Assembly (NCBI GenBank): GCA_007118095.1
Contig: SKSF01000175.1
Coordinates: 1-41,831 of the forward strand
Source of the DNA: Dehalococcoidia bacterium
Lineage (GTDB): Bacteria; Chloroflexota; Dehalococcoidia; Tepidiformales; Tepidiformaceae
Length of the DNA: 41,831 nt
Reading direction: 5' to 3'
Both the position numbers and the translations under genes were made by a program. The stretch's first letter is position 1, and each line of letters starts with the position of its first letter. This document shows, one piece after another, positions 1 through 8,071 of the stretch. The notes beneath the pieces were generated by a model. It saw only the letters and a list, made by a program, of their open reading frames with translations. It did not search any database and was not told the DNA's origin.

Positions 1-2
1 GG

Positions 3-78
3 TGGTGCTGAGGCGCGGATTCGAACCGCGGACACCTGCATTTTCAGTGCAGTGCTCTACCAACTGAGCTACCTCAGC
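3..78 (-). tRNA. tRNA-Phe (anticodon GAA)
   Basis: On the minus strand the sequence folds as a complete cloverleaf. The acceptor stem is GCTGAGG/CCTCAGC, the D arm GCTC/GAGC, the anticodon stem CTGCA/TGCAG with loop CTGAAAA (anticodon GAA), and the T arm CGCGG/CCGCG with loop TTCGAAT. Discriminator A and a genomically encoded CCA follow. It lies just inside the left edge and has its own strong promoter at 91-118. Confidence 0.97.
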
Positions 79-90
79 ACCCGGATCGCC

Positions 91-118
91 ATTATCGATC
101 GTTCACAGCGCCGGTCAA
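91..118 (-). promoter_or_regulatory. Promoter of tRNA-Phe
   Basis: Minus-strand -35 TTGACC (113-118), a 16-nt spacer and -10 GATAAT (91-96). The predicted transcription start near 84 lies about six bases before the mature tRNA 5' end, as expected for a stable-RNA promoter. Confidence 0.7.
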
Positions 119-131
119 CCCATCTTCATTC

Positions 132-161
132 TTGACAAAGTTGACCAATGTACTCGACAAT
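132..161 (+). promoter_or_regulatory. Promoter giving a leaderless DUF4395 mRNA
   Basis: -35 TTGACA (132-137), an 18-nt spacer and -10 GACAAT (156-161). The predicted transcription start falls at or next to the ATG at 168, and no Shine-Dalgarno precedes that ATG. This argues against the in-frame TTG at 132, which is itself part of the -35 box. Confidence 0.55.
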
Positions 162-167
162 CGCGCC

Positions 168-611
168 ATGACCGTTGACACCAACGCCCTCCGGTTCAAC
201 CAGGCAACATTGACGCTGCTCATCATCATGGCGTTCGTCGTCGGCGGCACTGTCGGACTCATCATTGTCGCCGCGACCGCGGCATCCCTCCTCGTTGCCG
301 CCGCATTTCCGAAGGCTGGCCCCTTCGGACTTGTCTATCGAAACCTCGTTCTCCGGTTCGGATGGATGTCACCACAGCCCGAGCCCGACGATCCCGCGCC
401 GCATCGCTTCGCCCAGCTCCTGGGCGGTGCCGTCCTCGCCATCGCGACGGTCGCGCTCGTCACGGGACTTGCGTTCGTCGGCTGGGTGCTCGGCTGGCTC
501 GTCATCGCTCTGGCCCTCACGAACCTCTTCCTGGGCTTCTGCCTGGGCTGCTTCCTCTTTCTACAGCTCGCCCGCGCGGGCATCATCAACCGTTCGGTGG
601 AGGCGTCATGA
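168..611 (+). CDS. DUF4395 family membrane protein
   Basis: A 147-residue integral membrane protein. The N-terminal VDTNALRFNQ segment matches the start of the DUF4395 family. Hydrophobic segments cover about residues 15-46, 80-104 and 107-132. The last carries a CxxC (FCLGC), a feature I associate with this family. The in-frame TTG at 132 would add 12 residues but lies in the -35 box, so ATG 168 is chosen. The stop overlaps the ATG of the downstream membrane-anchored thioredoxin (ATGA), so the two are translationally coupled and probably cooperate in thiol/disulfide chemistry at the membrane. The precise function of DUF4395 is not established; the redox role is inferred from the CxxC and the partner gene. 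Confidence 0.8.
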   Translation: MTVDTNALRFNQATLTLLIIMAFVVGGTVGLIIVAATAASLLVAAAFPKAGPFGLVYRNLVLRFGWMSPQPEPDDPAPHRFAQLLGGAVLAIATVALVTGLAFVGWVLGWLVIALALTNLFLGFCLGCFLFLQLARAGIINRSVEAS

Positions 612-1021
612 CCGAAGAGATTGTCCGGCTCGGTCTGGCGGCCCTCGTAGCACTGGGGATCCTCGCCGCGGGCTATTTGGGCCGCCGCCTCTATGCGCGC
701 ATCATCAACCGACACACGGGCCTGACCGCTGCCGACCTCGCTGACCGGTACGAGTTGAAGCGCGGCCAAACGACGGTCCTCTACCTCGCAGGCGACCGCT
801 GTGCCCAGTGCATCCAGCTCCAGGAGCCCGCGCTTAACCGGCTCGCGGAGCAGCGCGGCATCGTGGTCCGGAAGCTTGACGCTCCGTCCGAACCGGAGCT
901 CCTGGGCCGCTTCAATATCGCGACGGTCCCCTCCACCATCGTTGTGGGCCCCGACCTTAGCGTGCGCCGCGTCAACGTTGGCTTCGCCGACGCGGAAACG
1001 CTCGAAGAGCAGATCGCCTGA
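608..1021 (+). CDS. Membrane-anchored thioredoxin-fold protein
   Basis: A 137-residue protein with an N-terminal hydrophobic anchor (about residues 5-23) followed by a thioredoxin fold. The active-site motif is CAQC (C65, C68) after strand VLYLAG. The cis-proline motif is TVPST (P108). A single-pass topology with the domain outside the membrane is likely but not proven. It overlaps the DUF4395 gene by four bases (ATGA). DUF4395-thioredoxin pairs are known from actinobacteria and related phyla. The role is probably reduction or oxidation of exported proteins or relay of thiols from the DUF4395 CxxC; the substrate is unknown. Confidence 0.88.
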   Translation: MTEEIVRLGLAALVALGILAAGYLGRRLYARIINRHTGLTAADLADRYELKRGQTTVLYLAGDRCAQCIQLQEPALNRLAEQRGIVVRKLDAPSEPELLGRFNIATVPSTIVVGPDLSVRRVNVGFADAETLEEQIA

Positions 1022-1047
1022 CGCTGCGGCTGTCATCGCCGATCCCG

Positions 1048-1053
1048 TATCAT
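1048..1053 (+). promoter_or_regulatory. -10 box of a leaderless epoxide hydrolase mRNA
   Basis: TATCAT lies exactly seven bases before ATG 1061, where no Shine-Dalgarno is present. The -35 region is not convincing. The spacing places the transcription start on the start codon. Confidence 0.45.
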
Positions 1054-1060
1054 CCCCGCC

Positions 1061-2191
1061 ATGCCTCCAACCCCCTTCCGCATTGCCGTTGACCAGGCCG
1101 TCATCGACGACCTCAAGCGCCGCCTCGCCGGCACACGCTGGCCCGATGCGCTACCGGGGACCGGCTGGGAATACGGGGCCGATATCGACTACATCAAGGA
1201 GTTCTGCGACTACTGGCGGCAGGAGTATGACTGGCGCCGCCACGAAGAAGCGCTCAACGCACACCCGCAGTTCCTGTCCACCATCGACGGCGTCGACATC
1301 CATTACTGGCACGTCCGCGGGACGGGTCCAAACCCCCTGCCGCTGTGCCTCATCCACGGCTGGCCCGGTTCCATCTACGAATTCCTCGAACTCATTGGCC
1401 CGCTCACCGACCCCGGCGCGCACGGCGGTGACCCCGCCGACGCGTTCGATGTCGTCATCCCGGCGCTTCCCGGGTTTGGATTCAGTGGCAAGCCAGCGGA
1501 GCCCGGCTGGGGAGTAACCCGCATCGCCCATGCGTACAATACGCTCATGACCTCCGAACTCGGCTACCAGCGGTACGGGGTCCAGGGAGGTGACTGGGGC
1601 GGCATCATCAGCGGCAAACTCGCGGCCGAATACCCCGAACACGTTCTCGCCGCGCACCTCAACTTCGTCGTCGCGGGTCCTCCGTCCGAAATGACCGATG
1701 AAGACCGCGCCGTGCTCGAAGAACGCAACGCCTTCCAGGCGCGCGAAACGGGCTACAGTAATGTCCAGGCTACGAAACCGATGTCGCTCGCGGCTGCACA
1801 GTCGGACTCGCCAGCCGGGCTGGCCGCGTGGATCGTCGAAAAGTTCCATACCTGGAGCGACTGCGGCGGCGACCTCGAATCCGTTTACTCGAAAGACCAG
1901 CTCCTCACGAACATCATGTTCTATTGGGCGCCGAACAGCATCGCCAGCGCCGCACGCATCTACTACGAGTCGATGCGCGACCCGCATGCCTTTCGCTACC
2001 CGAAGCCCGATACCCCCGTGGGCGTCGCCGTCTTCCCTGGTGAACCGTGGCGAGTGCCCCGGCACTGGGCCGAACACCGGTTCAACATTCAGCACTGGTC
2101 CGAAATGCCGCGCGGCGGCCACTTCGCCGCAATGGAACAGCCATCCTTGCTGCTCGGCGACGTCCGCGAGTTCTTCCGCCGCTTCCGGTAG
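1061..2191 (+). CDS. Epoxide hydrolase family protein (EHN domain plus alpha/beta hydrolase)
   Basis: A 376-residue protein. Residues 5-115 match the epoxide hydrolase N-terminal domain (opening with FRIAVDQAVIDDLKRRL, then RWPD and YIKEFCDYW). An alpha/beta-hydrolase core follows. The oxyanion motif HGWPGS is at 99-104 and the nucleophile elbow GGDWGG puts the catalytic Asp at 178. A C-terminal GGHFAAMEQP supplies the catalytic His. Length and order match microsomal-type epoxide hydrolases, which open epoxides to diols through an aspartyl ester. The physiological substrate cannot be read from the sequence. A -10-like TATCAT seven bases upstream suggests independent, leaderless transcription. 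No signal peptide is seen, so it is probably cytoplasmic. Confidence 0.92.
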   Translation: MPPTPFRIAVDQAVIDDLKRRLAGTRWPDALPGTGWEYGADIDYIKEFCDYWRQEYDWRRHEEALNAHPQFLSTIDGVDIHYWHVRGTGPNPLPLCLIHGWPGSIYEFLELIGPLTDPGAHGGDPADAFDVVIPALPGFGFSGKPAEPGWGVTRIAHAYNTLMTSELGYQRYGVQGGDWGGIISGKLAAEYPEHVLAAHLNFVVAGPPSEMTDEDRAVLEERNAFQARETGYSNVQATKPMSLAAAQSDSPAGLAAWIVEKFHTWSDCGGDLESVYSKDQLLTNIMFYWAPNSIASAARIYYESMRDPHAFRYPKPDTPVGVAVFPGEPWRVPRHWAEHRFNIQHWSEMPRGGHFAAMEQPSLLLGDVREFFRRFR

Positions 2192-2272
2192 CGGGCGGCG
2201 GTCGATGGAACCAGTTGGAGCTCGCGGTCGTCTGGAACCCCGAATGACCAACCTGGCCCAACCGGAGGTTCC

Positions 2273-3589
2273 ATGAACAGCCTGTTCGCTACACCCCGCC
2301 GCCTGGCCACCGCCCTGCTCGCCGTGATCGCGCTGACGACGCCCATGTTCATCGTCGCGTGCGGCGACGACGACGACACCGCCCCTGCGAGTTCCATCGA
2401 GACCCTCGGCTTAACGGTCGACCGTTCAGAGCCGGGAGATGGTGCCGAGGCCGCGGAAGCAACCCGCTCCTTCGCGGCTGACCTCTATCAGCAGCTCGCC
2501 GCCACCGGAGAAGGCGAAAACCTGGTCTTCTCCCCGCACAGCGTCTCAATCGCGCTCGCGATGACCAGTGCCGGGGCCGAAGGCGAAACGTTGGATCAGA
2601 AGGAGACAGTCCTCCACGCTGCCGCTGCCGAAGACATTCACGCCGCCTACAACGCGCTCGACCAGGCGCTGGCCGAACGTTCCGGCGAATACCCCCTCAA
2701 CGACGACACAGTCGAGCTGGAGCTGTCGATTGTGAACCAGCTCTGGGGCCAGCAGGATTTCGAGTTCGTCGATGAGTTCCTCGACCTGCTCGCGGCCGAG
2801 TACGGCGCGGAGATGCGCCTTGTCGATTACATAAACGACCACGAAGGTGCTCGCGAGCTCATCAACGACTGGGTTGCCGAACAGACCCGGGCTCGCATCG
2901 CCGAGCTCATCCCGGACGGCGTGCTCGATGACATGACGCGCCTCGTCCTCACGAACGCCATCTACCTCAACGCCCCGTGGGCAAAGCCATTCGACGAGCA
3001 AGCGACATCCACCGGGCCCTTCACACGGCTCGACGGCTCCGAAGTCGACGCCGAGATGATGCGCCTGGACGAGCGCCTCACTTACGGCGAGGGCGACGGC
3101 TTCCAAGCGGTCCGGCTGCCCTACGTCGATGGCAGCCTCTCGATGATTGCCGTCCTCCCCGCTGAAGGCGCCTTCGAAGAGTTCGAAGCCAGCCTCGATG
3201 GCGACCGCATCGACGAGATTACCGGTAGCCTCGGCGACGCGCAGGTCGAACTGATCTTTCCTCGGTTCGAGTTCCGCACCGAAGCGCAGCTCGCGGATGC
3301 CCTCGCGGAGCTCGGCATGCCCGCCGCATTCGAGCCAAATGAAGCCGACTTCAGCGGCATTTCAACGGCTGACGACCTCTACCTGCAGGACGTCGTCCAC
3401 GAGGCCTTCATCTCGGTTGACGAAGAAGGAACCGAAGCGGCTGCCGCCACAGGCGCGGTCGTCGGTGTCGTGTCTGCGCCCCCCGTCAGCGTCGAGGTCG
3501 CATTCGACCGCCCGTTCTTCTTCCTCATCCAGGACGAGGAAACCGGCGCCGTCCTGTTCATCGGCCGCGTGCTCGACCCTGCAAGCTGA
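2273..3589 (+). CDS. Serpin-family protease inhibitor, predicted lipoprotein
   Basis: A 438-residue protein that should be exported and lipid-anchored: a hydrophobic signal segment (about residues 11-29) ends in a lipobox IVAC, followed by an acidic linker. The serpin fold is clear from VFSPHSVSIALAMTSAGA, LVLTNAIYLNAPWAKPFD and the C-terminal FDRPFFFLI. The reactive-centre loop has a textbook inhibitory hinge, EEGTEAAAAT (384-393). Counting 17 residues from the first Glu puts P1-P1' at Val400-Ser401, which would favour elastase-like targets; this assignment is approximate. It probably guards the cell surface against serine (or cysteine) proteases. A GGAGG Shine-Dalgarno precedes the ATG. It stands alone between the epoxide hydrolase and a convergent gene. 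Confidence 0.93.
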   Translation: MNSLFATPRRLATALLAVIALTTPMFIVACGDDDDTAPASSIETLGLTVDRSEPGDGAEAAEATRSFAADLYQQLAATGEGENLVFSPHSVSIALAMTSAGAEGETLDQKETVLHAAAAEDIHAAYNALDQALAERSGEYPLNDDTVELELSIVNQLWGQQDFEFVDEFLDLLAAEYGAEMRLVDYINDHEGARELINDWVAEQTRARIAELIPDGVLDDMTRLVLTNAIYLNAPWAKPFDEQATSTGPFTRLDGSEVDAEMMRLDERLTYGEGDGFQAVRLPYVDGSLSMIAVLPAEGAFEEFEASLDGDRIDEITGSLGDAQVELIFPRFEFRTEAQLADALAELGMPAAFEPNEADFSGISTADDLYLQDVVHEAFISVDEEGTEAAAATGAVVGVVSAPPVSVEVAFDRPFFFLIQDEETGAVLFIGRVLDPAS

Positions 3590-3601
3590 GTAACGCCTCG
3601 C

Positions 3602-3638
3602 CGCGAGGCCGGGGGCGCCCCGCCTCTCAGGCCTCGCG
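3602..3638. terminator. Inverted repeat between convergent genes, possible terminator
   Basis: CGCGAGGCC (3602-3610) and GGCCTCGCG (3630-3638) form a 9-bp inverted repeat. The left arm can alternatively pair with GCCTCG at 3595-3600. There is no T run, and the right arm lies in the end of the minus-strand gene. A terminator function is a guess from its position between two converging stops. Confidence 0.25.
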
Positions 3639-3998
3639 CGGGTCCGCCGGCAACTGGTGAATGTACACCTCGTTCCGCCCGATGACGTCCCCGTCCATCA
3701 ACACGAGGTCAAACCCGCGCATGTAATTCTTCGAGTCGTTACCGGTCTCGATCGTGCAGATCCAGCGCCCGCAATATCCACCATCGATAGCCCACGTCTC
3801 GTCCGGGTCGTAGCGCATCGGCGGCGTCGCCGCGAACAGCTCTGTCAGGTACGCGCGCAGCGCTTCGCGCCCTCGGACGCCCGAGGTCATCTCCGCATCG
3901 AAATACTCGGTGTCCTCCGCGTAGAACTGCACCAGCGTCGCCACGTCCTTATCGGTCCACGCTTGCAGCCAGCGCCGGTTGAAATCTTCGATGTCCAT
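3627..3998 (-). CDS. NTF2-like / SnoaL-like family protein
   Basis: A 123-residue single-domain protein with the start typical of the cystatin/NTF2-like fold: a helix containing FNRRWLQAWTDKDVATLVQFY followed by AEDTEYFD, then strands ending in GDVIGRNEVYIHQL. Family members are small cone-shaped barrels that bind or isomerise hydrophobic ligands. Many are uncharacterised and the ligand here cannot be predicted. The start has a good Shine-Dalgarno (GGAGG, eight bases upstream). It probably follows the minus-strand gene at 4049-4702, 50 bases upstream. Confidence 0.8.
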   Translation of the reverse strand: MDIEDFNRRWLQAWTDKDVATLVQFYAEDTEYFDAEMTSGVRGREALRAYLTELFAATPPMRYDPDETWAIDGGYCGRWICTIETGNDSKNYMRGFDLVLMDGDVIGRNEVYIHQLPADPREA

Positions 3999-4048
3999 TG
4001 TTCGTCCTCCATCGCGCCGTGCCGGCCGCGGCAGAGGATACGCGAACG

Positions 4049-4702
4049 CTAGCCGCCAGGCGACCGGCCCCCGTCTTCTTCCAGCTCCACGATGAGCATC
4101 GCCCGGTCTTCATTCACCTGGCTCATCGAAACCCGTGCCACTTCGGGCAGGTTCGAAAGGCGTTCCTGGAAGTCGAGCAGTGCGCCGAGGTTCAGGCTAT
4201 GCACCTGCACTTCGACCATGCGTGCCCGCCGCGGTCCGCGACTGGCGAACCCGTGGTCTCCCTCGTGCTCCTGGCTGTGCCTGAGCGGGTGCGGGCGGCG
4301 CTCTTGCTCTTCGTGGTCGTGCTCACTCGTGTGCCGCGGGCCATGCTGTCCCTTGAAGGCGCGGCCGGCGAGCTCGTCCATGTCGCGGATGATCGTCTGG
4401 AGGTCGTCCGCGGTCTGCGCATATTCGTCGCGGAGTTGGAACCACGGCATGGAAACAACATGCCGCACTTGTTCCCGTAGTGACCCCTCGGCGGGGGCAC
4501 TGGGGTCGGGCGAACGTGTTTCCTCCTGCGGTGGTCGCCGCAATTGCGCCTCCACGTCGGCGAGGCGTTCGACCAGGTCCTCATAATCATCGCGCAACGC
4601 TTCATACCGTCGCCGAAGCTGGCGCAGCGCGGGGTCCCCGGCGCGTGCGCCCGGGTCGCCGTCTCCGGCGGATGTAGTCCTTGGGTCGTGCGGAATGGTC
4701 AT
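4049..4702 (-). CDS. Coiled-coil protein with His-rich linker and C-terminal beta-alpha-beta-beta domain
   Basis: A 217-residue protein, not recognised as a named family. Three parts are visible. First is a charged helical region (about 26-56) with heptad-like spacing of hydrophobics. Second is a second helical stretch (75-115) leading into a linker with eight histidines between residues 120 and 150, interspersed with Glu and Asp. Third is a compact C-terminal domain (161-208; [20 protein letters not shown] then VARVSMSQV and AMLIVELEE). It looks like the small alpha/beta modules found in coiled-coil proteins of Chloroflexota and Actinobacteria. No signal peptide or membrane segment. Possible roles are metal-responsive or regulatory. 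A promoter at 4715-4743 leaves only about five bases of leader. Confidence 0.7.
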   Translation of the reverse strand: MTIPHDPRTTSAGDGDPGARAGDPALRQLRRRYEALRDDYEDLVERLADVEAQLRRPPQEETRSPDPSAPAEGSLREQVRHVVSMPWFQLRDEYAQTADDLQTIIRDMDELAGRAFKGQHGPRHTSEHDHEEQERRPHPLRHSQEHEGDHGFASRGPRRARMVEVQVHSLNLGALLDFQERLSNLPEVARVSMSQVNEDRAMLIVELEEDGGRSPGG

Positions 4703-4714
4703 GCTCCGTCGCCG

Positions 4715-4743
4715 ATAATACAGGTGCCGCCGCGCCCGGCTAA
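4715..4743 (-). promoter_or_regulatory. Promoter of the His-rich coiled-coil gene
   Basis: Minus-strand -35-like TTAGCC (4738-4743), a 17-nt spacer and -10 TATTAT (4715-4720) preceded by TG. The predicted start near 4708 gives an almost leaderless mRNA for ATG 4702. Confidence 0.5.
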
Positions 4744-4911
4744 GGGCAGCGTCACCGCTATCGTCGGTTTCTTAACATTCGTCCTGAACACGAACACGGG
4801 CCGGTATATCCGGACACAGCGCTGTATCAACGAGGTATCCACTCTGTGGTCGCTCCACTGCTTCCGCGTTATGGCGGACGGCGTTGCAGCCCGTTCGTGC
4901 GGCTCATCAGT
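4744..4911. other. Divergent intergenic region without recognised gene
   Basis: Part of the 300-base gap (4703-5002) between the divergent His-rich protein and mutase genes. Apart from the promoter boxes at its two sides I see no RNA gene, repeat or conserved element. The mutase frame is open through it, but the translation there resembles no mutase sequence and is treated as non-coding. Confidence 0.5.
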
Positions 4912-4941
4912 TTGCCGCTCAATTCGAGCCTCTCCTATACT
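4912..4941 (+). promoter_or_regulatory. Promoter of the methylmalonyl-CoA mutase operon
   Basis: -35 TTGCCG (4912-4917), an 18-nt spacer and -10 TATACT (4936-4941). The predicted start near 4948 gives a leader of about 55 nt containing a GGAG 11 bases before ATG 5003. Confidence 0.55.
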
Positions 4942-5002
4942 TCCACGCAGGCTAGGTTCCTGGGCCACTGAGCCCCGCCGTGCCTTCTGGAGTCTCCCGT
5001 CT

Positions 5003-6658
5003 ATGCCAAGTTCTTCAAAAAGCGAATGGTTGCAGGGGCCGTACAAAAAGGCCCTCGAACGCGCACCCGAACGGAAAAAGGTCTTCGAAACCACCGGGCA
5101 GCACGCGCTCGACCCCGTTTATACCAGCGATGATTTCGCTCCCGGCGAAATCGAAGCCGGGCTCGGCTTCCCCGCCGAATTTCCCTTCACCCGCGGCATT
5201 CAGCCGACCATGTATCGCGGCCGCCTCTGGACCATGCGCCAGTACGCCGGCTTCGGCACCGCTGAAGAGTCCAACCGCCGCTACCGCTACCTGCTGGACC
5301 AGGGCCAGACCGGCCTCTCCGTCGCATTCGACCTCCCCACTCAGATCGGCTACGACTCCGACGACCCGATGGCCGCCGGCGAAGTCGGGAAGGTCGGGGT
5401 CGCCATCGACTCCATTGACGACATGCTGACCCTGCTGGACAGCATCCCGCTCGAGAAGGTCACCACCTCCATGACCATCAACTCGACGGCGGCGATCCTG
5501 CTGTCGCTCTACATCGCCGTCGGCCGCAAGCAGGGCGTCGAACCGGCGAAGCTGGGTGGGACCATCCAGAACGACATCCTGAAGGAATACATCACCCGCG
5601 GGACCTACATCTTCCCGCCGAAGCCCAGCATGCGGCTTATCACCGATGTGTTCCGCTATTGCGCCGACGAAGTGCCGCAGTGGAACACCATCTCCATCTC
5701 CGGCTACCACATCCGAGAAGCCGGCAGCACGGCGGCCCAGGAGATTGGCTTCACCCTCGCGAACGGCATCGCCTATGTGCAGGCCGCCATCGACGCGGGC
5801 CTCGATGTCGACAACTTCGCCGGCCGCCTCAGCTTCTTCTTCGCCTGCCACAACAACTTCCCCGAGGAGATCGCGAAGTTCCGGGCAGCCCGCCGCCTCT
5901 GGGCGAAGATCATGAAGGAGCGCTTCAACGCCACGAACCCGCGCTCGCAGATGCTCCGCTTCCACACCCAGACCGGCGGCGCCACGCTCACAGCGCAGCA
6001 GCCCGAGGTGAACATCGTCCGGACGACGGTGCAGGCCCTCGCCGCAGTCCTCGGCGGTACCCAGTCGCTGCACACCAACTCCATGGACGAAGCGCTCGGC
6101 CTCCCCACCGAAAAGGCCGTCCAGATCGCCCTCCGGACCCAGCAGGTGCTCGGCTACGAAAGCGGCGTGTCCGAGGTCATCGACCCCATGGGCGGTGCCT
6201 ACTACATCGAGCACCTCACGAACCACCTCGAGGCAGAAGCGACCGAATACATTGAGACCATCGACAAGCTCGGCGGCGCCATGGACGGCATCGAGCAGGG
6301 CTTCCAGCAGCGCGAGATCCAGGAAGCCGCCTATCGCTTCCAGCGCGAAATCGAGGACAACGACCGCCTCATCGTCGGCGTGAACGAGTTCCGCACCGAC
6401 GACGAGCTGCCGCCGGAAGTTATGCGCGTTGACCCCGAGCTCGGGCGCAGCCAGGCGGCGAAACTGCAGCACCTCCGCGAAAACCGCGACACCGAGACCG
6501 TCAACAACCTCCTGGCGAAGCTCGAAGGCGCCGCCGCCGGGACGGACAATCTGCTGCCCATCATCCTCGAATGCGTCGAGAACCGGGCGACGCTTGGCGA
6601 AGTCAGCCACGCGCTCCGCCGCGTCTGGGGCGAACACAAGGAAACGGTGGTGGTATAG
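5003..6658 (+). CDS. Methylmalonyl-CoA mutase, large (catalytic) subunit
   Basis: A 551-residue catalytic barrel lacking the cobalamin domain, the usual length for split mutases. Hallmarks are [61 protein letters not shown] and [11 protein letters not shown]. It interconverts (R)-methylmalonyl-CoA and succinyl-CoA with adenosylcobalamin bound by the separate small subunit (8575-8985). The Tyr in TMYRGR and Arg in ITRGTY appear to match residues that contact the substrate carboxylate in methylmalonyl-CoA mutase, favouring that substrate over isobutyryl- or 2-hydroxyisobutyryl-CoA. The open frame extends to 4544, but homology begins only around residue 15 of the ATG 5003 form. It is the first gene of a long plus-strand run; DinB begins at the next base after its stop. 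Confidence 0.95.
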   Translation: MPSSSKSEWLQGPYKKALERAPERKKVFETTGQHALDPVYTSDDFAPGEIEAGLGFPAEFPFTRGIQPTMYRGRLWTMRQYAGFGTAEESNRRYRYLLDQGQTGLSVAFDLPTQIGYDSDDPMAAGEVGKVGVAIDSIDDMLTLLDSIPLEKVTTSMTINSTAAILLSLYIAVGRKQGVEPAKLGGTIQNDILKEYITRGTYIFPPKPSMRLITDVFRYCADEVPQWNTISISGYHIREAGSTAAQEIGFTLANGIAYVQAAIDAGLDVDNFAGRLSFFFACHNNFPEEIAKFRAARRLWAKIMKERFNATNPRSQMLRFHTQTGGATLTAQQPEVNIVRTTVQALAAVLGGTQSLHTNSMDEALGLPTEKAVQIALRTQQVLGYESGVSEVIDPMGGAYYIEHLTNHLEAEATEYIETIDKLGGAMDGIEQGFQQREIQEAAYRFQREIEDNDRLIVGVNEFRTDDELPPEVMRVDPELGRSQAAKLQHLRENRDTETVNNLLAKLEGAAAGTDNLLPIILECVENRATLGEVSHALRRVWGEHKETVVV

Positions 6659-7204
6659 ATGGCCGAGGAGGATGTCCGTTCCTACGCCGATGAACGGCGA
6701 CGCATCCTCGTCGAGCTTGAGCGAGAGCGCAACCTGCTCATCCGCAACATCGAAACATGCCGCATCCGCGACATTGAGCGGCCCTTCATCGACCAGTGGT
6801 CGTTGAAGGATATCGTCGCCCACATCGCTAGCTGGGAGGCCGAGGTGGTATCTGCCTTCCGCGACCTTCGGGACGCGCAACACCCGGCGATCTTCGACTT
6901 CGATCGCTCCCGCATCGACGCGTGGAACCAGGACCATGTGGAGCGCATGCGCGAGGTCAACTTCTTTGGCGTCATGGAGCGCCTCCATGGAAACCGGCAC
7001 CGGCTCAGCGATGAGATAGCCCACGTCGACGACGAGTCGATCGGTGCGCCCAGCGCGCCGCACAACAGGCTCCTCCGGATGCTCATCGACCATGACCGCG
7101 AACACTGGCGCGAAATCGCCGCCCGCCTCGCCGGCATGCCCGGGGTGCGCCACGACGCGCCCTCACCGCCGCCGATCCAGTCCCAATCACAACGGGCAGG
7201 CTGA
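6659..7204 (+). CDS. DinB-superfamily (ClbS/DfsB-like) four-helix protein
   Basis: A 181-residue protein with the four-helix DinB layout. The metal-site histidine triad appears complete: H55 in AHIASWE, and H145 and H149 in HDREHW near the C-terminus. WSLKDIVAHIASWE matches the typical first-helix-pair motif. The superfamily includes thiol-dependent transferases and isomerases and ClbS-type resistance proteins. No specific reaction can be assigned. The ATG follows the mutase stop with no gap, and the next gene starts two bases after its own stop, so it is embedded in the mutase operon. A link to acyl-CoA or cobalamin metabolism is suggested only by this position. Confidence 0.82.
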   Translation: MAEEDVRSYADERRRILVELERERNLLIRNIETCRIRDIERPFIDQWSLKDIVAHIASWEAEVVSAFRDLRDAQHPAIFDFDRSRIDAWNQDHVERMREVNFFGVMERLHGNRHRLSDEIAHVDDESIGAPSAPHNRLLRMLIDHDREHWREIAARLAGMPGVRHDAPSPPPIQSQSQRAG

Positions 7205-7205
7205 C

Positions 7206-8009
7206 GTGACACTCACCCGGGTCGACCATGTGGCACTCGCCGTCCAAGACCTTGCCCCGGCGCGCAGGTTCTATGGCGAGGTGCTTGGCCTCCCCTGCAT
7301 CGAACACACAGCGGGATTGCCAGCGTGGAATGGCGACGTTGCAGGCACGCCGCTTGAAGGTCCCGGCCGCAAGCTCTTTTTCCCCGTGGGGAAGTCCGCG
7401 ATTGCGCTCTTCGAAGCAGCGGAAGGCTCGACTGTCGAATCCTACGTCCGCACTGAGGGCGAGGGTGTCCATCATTTGTGCTTCGAATTGACCGAAACCA
7501 GCCATGCTGGTGGCGCCCTCCTCCCGCGCGAAGACCACCTCGGACTGGGTGTCGCGCTCGTCGCGGAAGGGAAGGGATTTGGCCTGCGCGAAACACAAAA
7601 TCCCACAGGGATCGAGAACATCGACCACGTCGTGATTGCGTCCGGCGATAGCGCCGCGACCGCCGCCCATTTCCGGGACCATCTGGGGCTCGAAATCAAA
7701 CGCACAATGACCCGCCCGGGCACATCGTCCCACCTGGAATTCGGAAAGCTGGTTGATGTCATCCTCGAATTCGCGGGACCGCCGGAGCCCCGCCCGGGTC
7801 CGCTTCGTGCAAAATATTGGGGTATCGTTTTCACCGTGGCAGATATCCACGACGCCGTTCGGCGGACACGTGACGCCGGTATCCGTTGCGACGACCCGAA
7901 GGCCGCGGTGCAGCCCGGTGCCATGATCGCCGGTGTGAAAGAAAGCACGGGCGGCGTACCCTTCGCCTTCATCCAGTACAACGCCCTGGAGGTCGAGGAC
8001 AGGGGGTGA
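7206..8009 (+). CDS. Tandem VOC-domain protein (glyoxalase/epimerase superfamily)
   Basis: A 267-residue protein of two fused vicinal-oxygen-chelate modules. The first begins RVDHVALAVQDLAPARRFYGEVLG and carries GVHHLCFEL. The second begins NIDHVVIASGD and continues YWGIVFTVADI. The first module keeps candidate metal ligands (His in VDHVA and VHHL); the second seems to lack the second His. The GTG start at 7206 sits at the domain boundary. The open frame upstream overlaps the DinB gene and is ignored. Within a mutase operon it could act as an epimerase or on a related acyl-CoA, but dioxygenase or binding roles are equally possible. Confidence 0.8.
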   Translation: MTLTRVDHVALAVQDLAPARRFYGEVLGLPCIEHTAGLPAWNGDVAGTPLEGPGRKLFFPVGKSAIALFEAAEGSTVESYVRTEGEGVHHLCFELTETSHAGGALLPREDHLGLGVALVAEGKGFGLRETQNPTGIENIDHVVIASGDSAATAAHFRDHLGLEIKRTMTRPGTSSHLEFGKLVDVILEFAGPPEPRPGPLRAKYWGIVFTVADIHDAVRRTRDAGIRCDDPKAAVQPGAMIAGVKESTGGVPFAFIQYNALEVEDRG

Positions 8010-8071
8010 ATCGCCCCAAACCCGCCAACAGGCTAAACTCGCCACGCAACGTAATCGGAGGATAAACATCT

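Noticed and set aside
4964-4970. GCCACTG upstream of the mutase, resembling a conserved cobalamin riboswitch fragment
   Set aside because: The predicted leader is only about 55 nt and the remaining conserved cobalamin riboswitch elements and B12 box are absent.
4544-5002. N-terminal extension of the mutase frame
   Set aside because: The frame is open but runs opposite the His-rich gene and through the promoter at 4912-4941. The translation shows no mutase similarity before ATG 5003.
5015-7153. A 712-codon minus-strand open frame opposite the mutase, and similar long frames opposite other genes (for example 17283-19394 minus, 16058-17368 plus)
   Set aside because: High-GC codon use in the real gene leaves mirror frames open. 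The real strands have clear protein-family matches; these translations resemble nothing and have no start signals.
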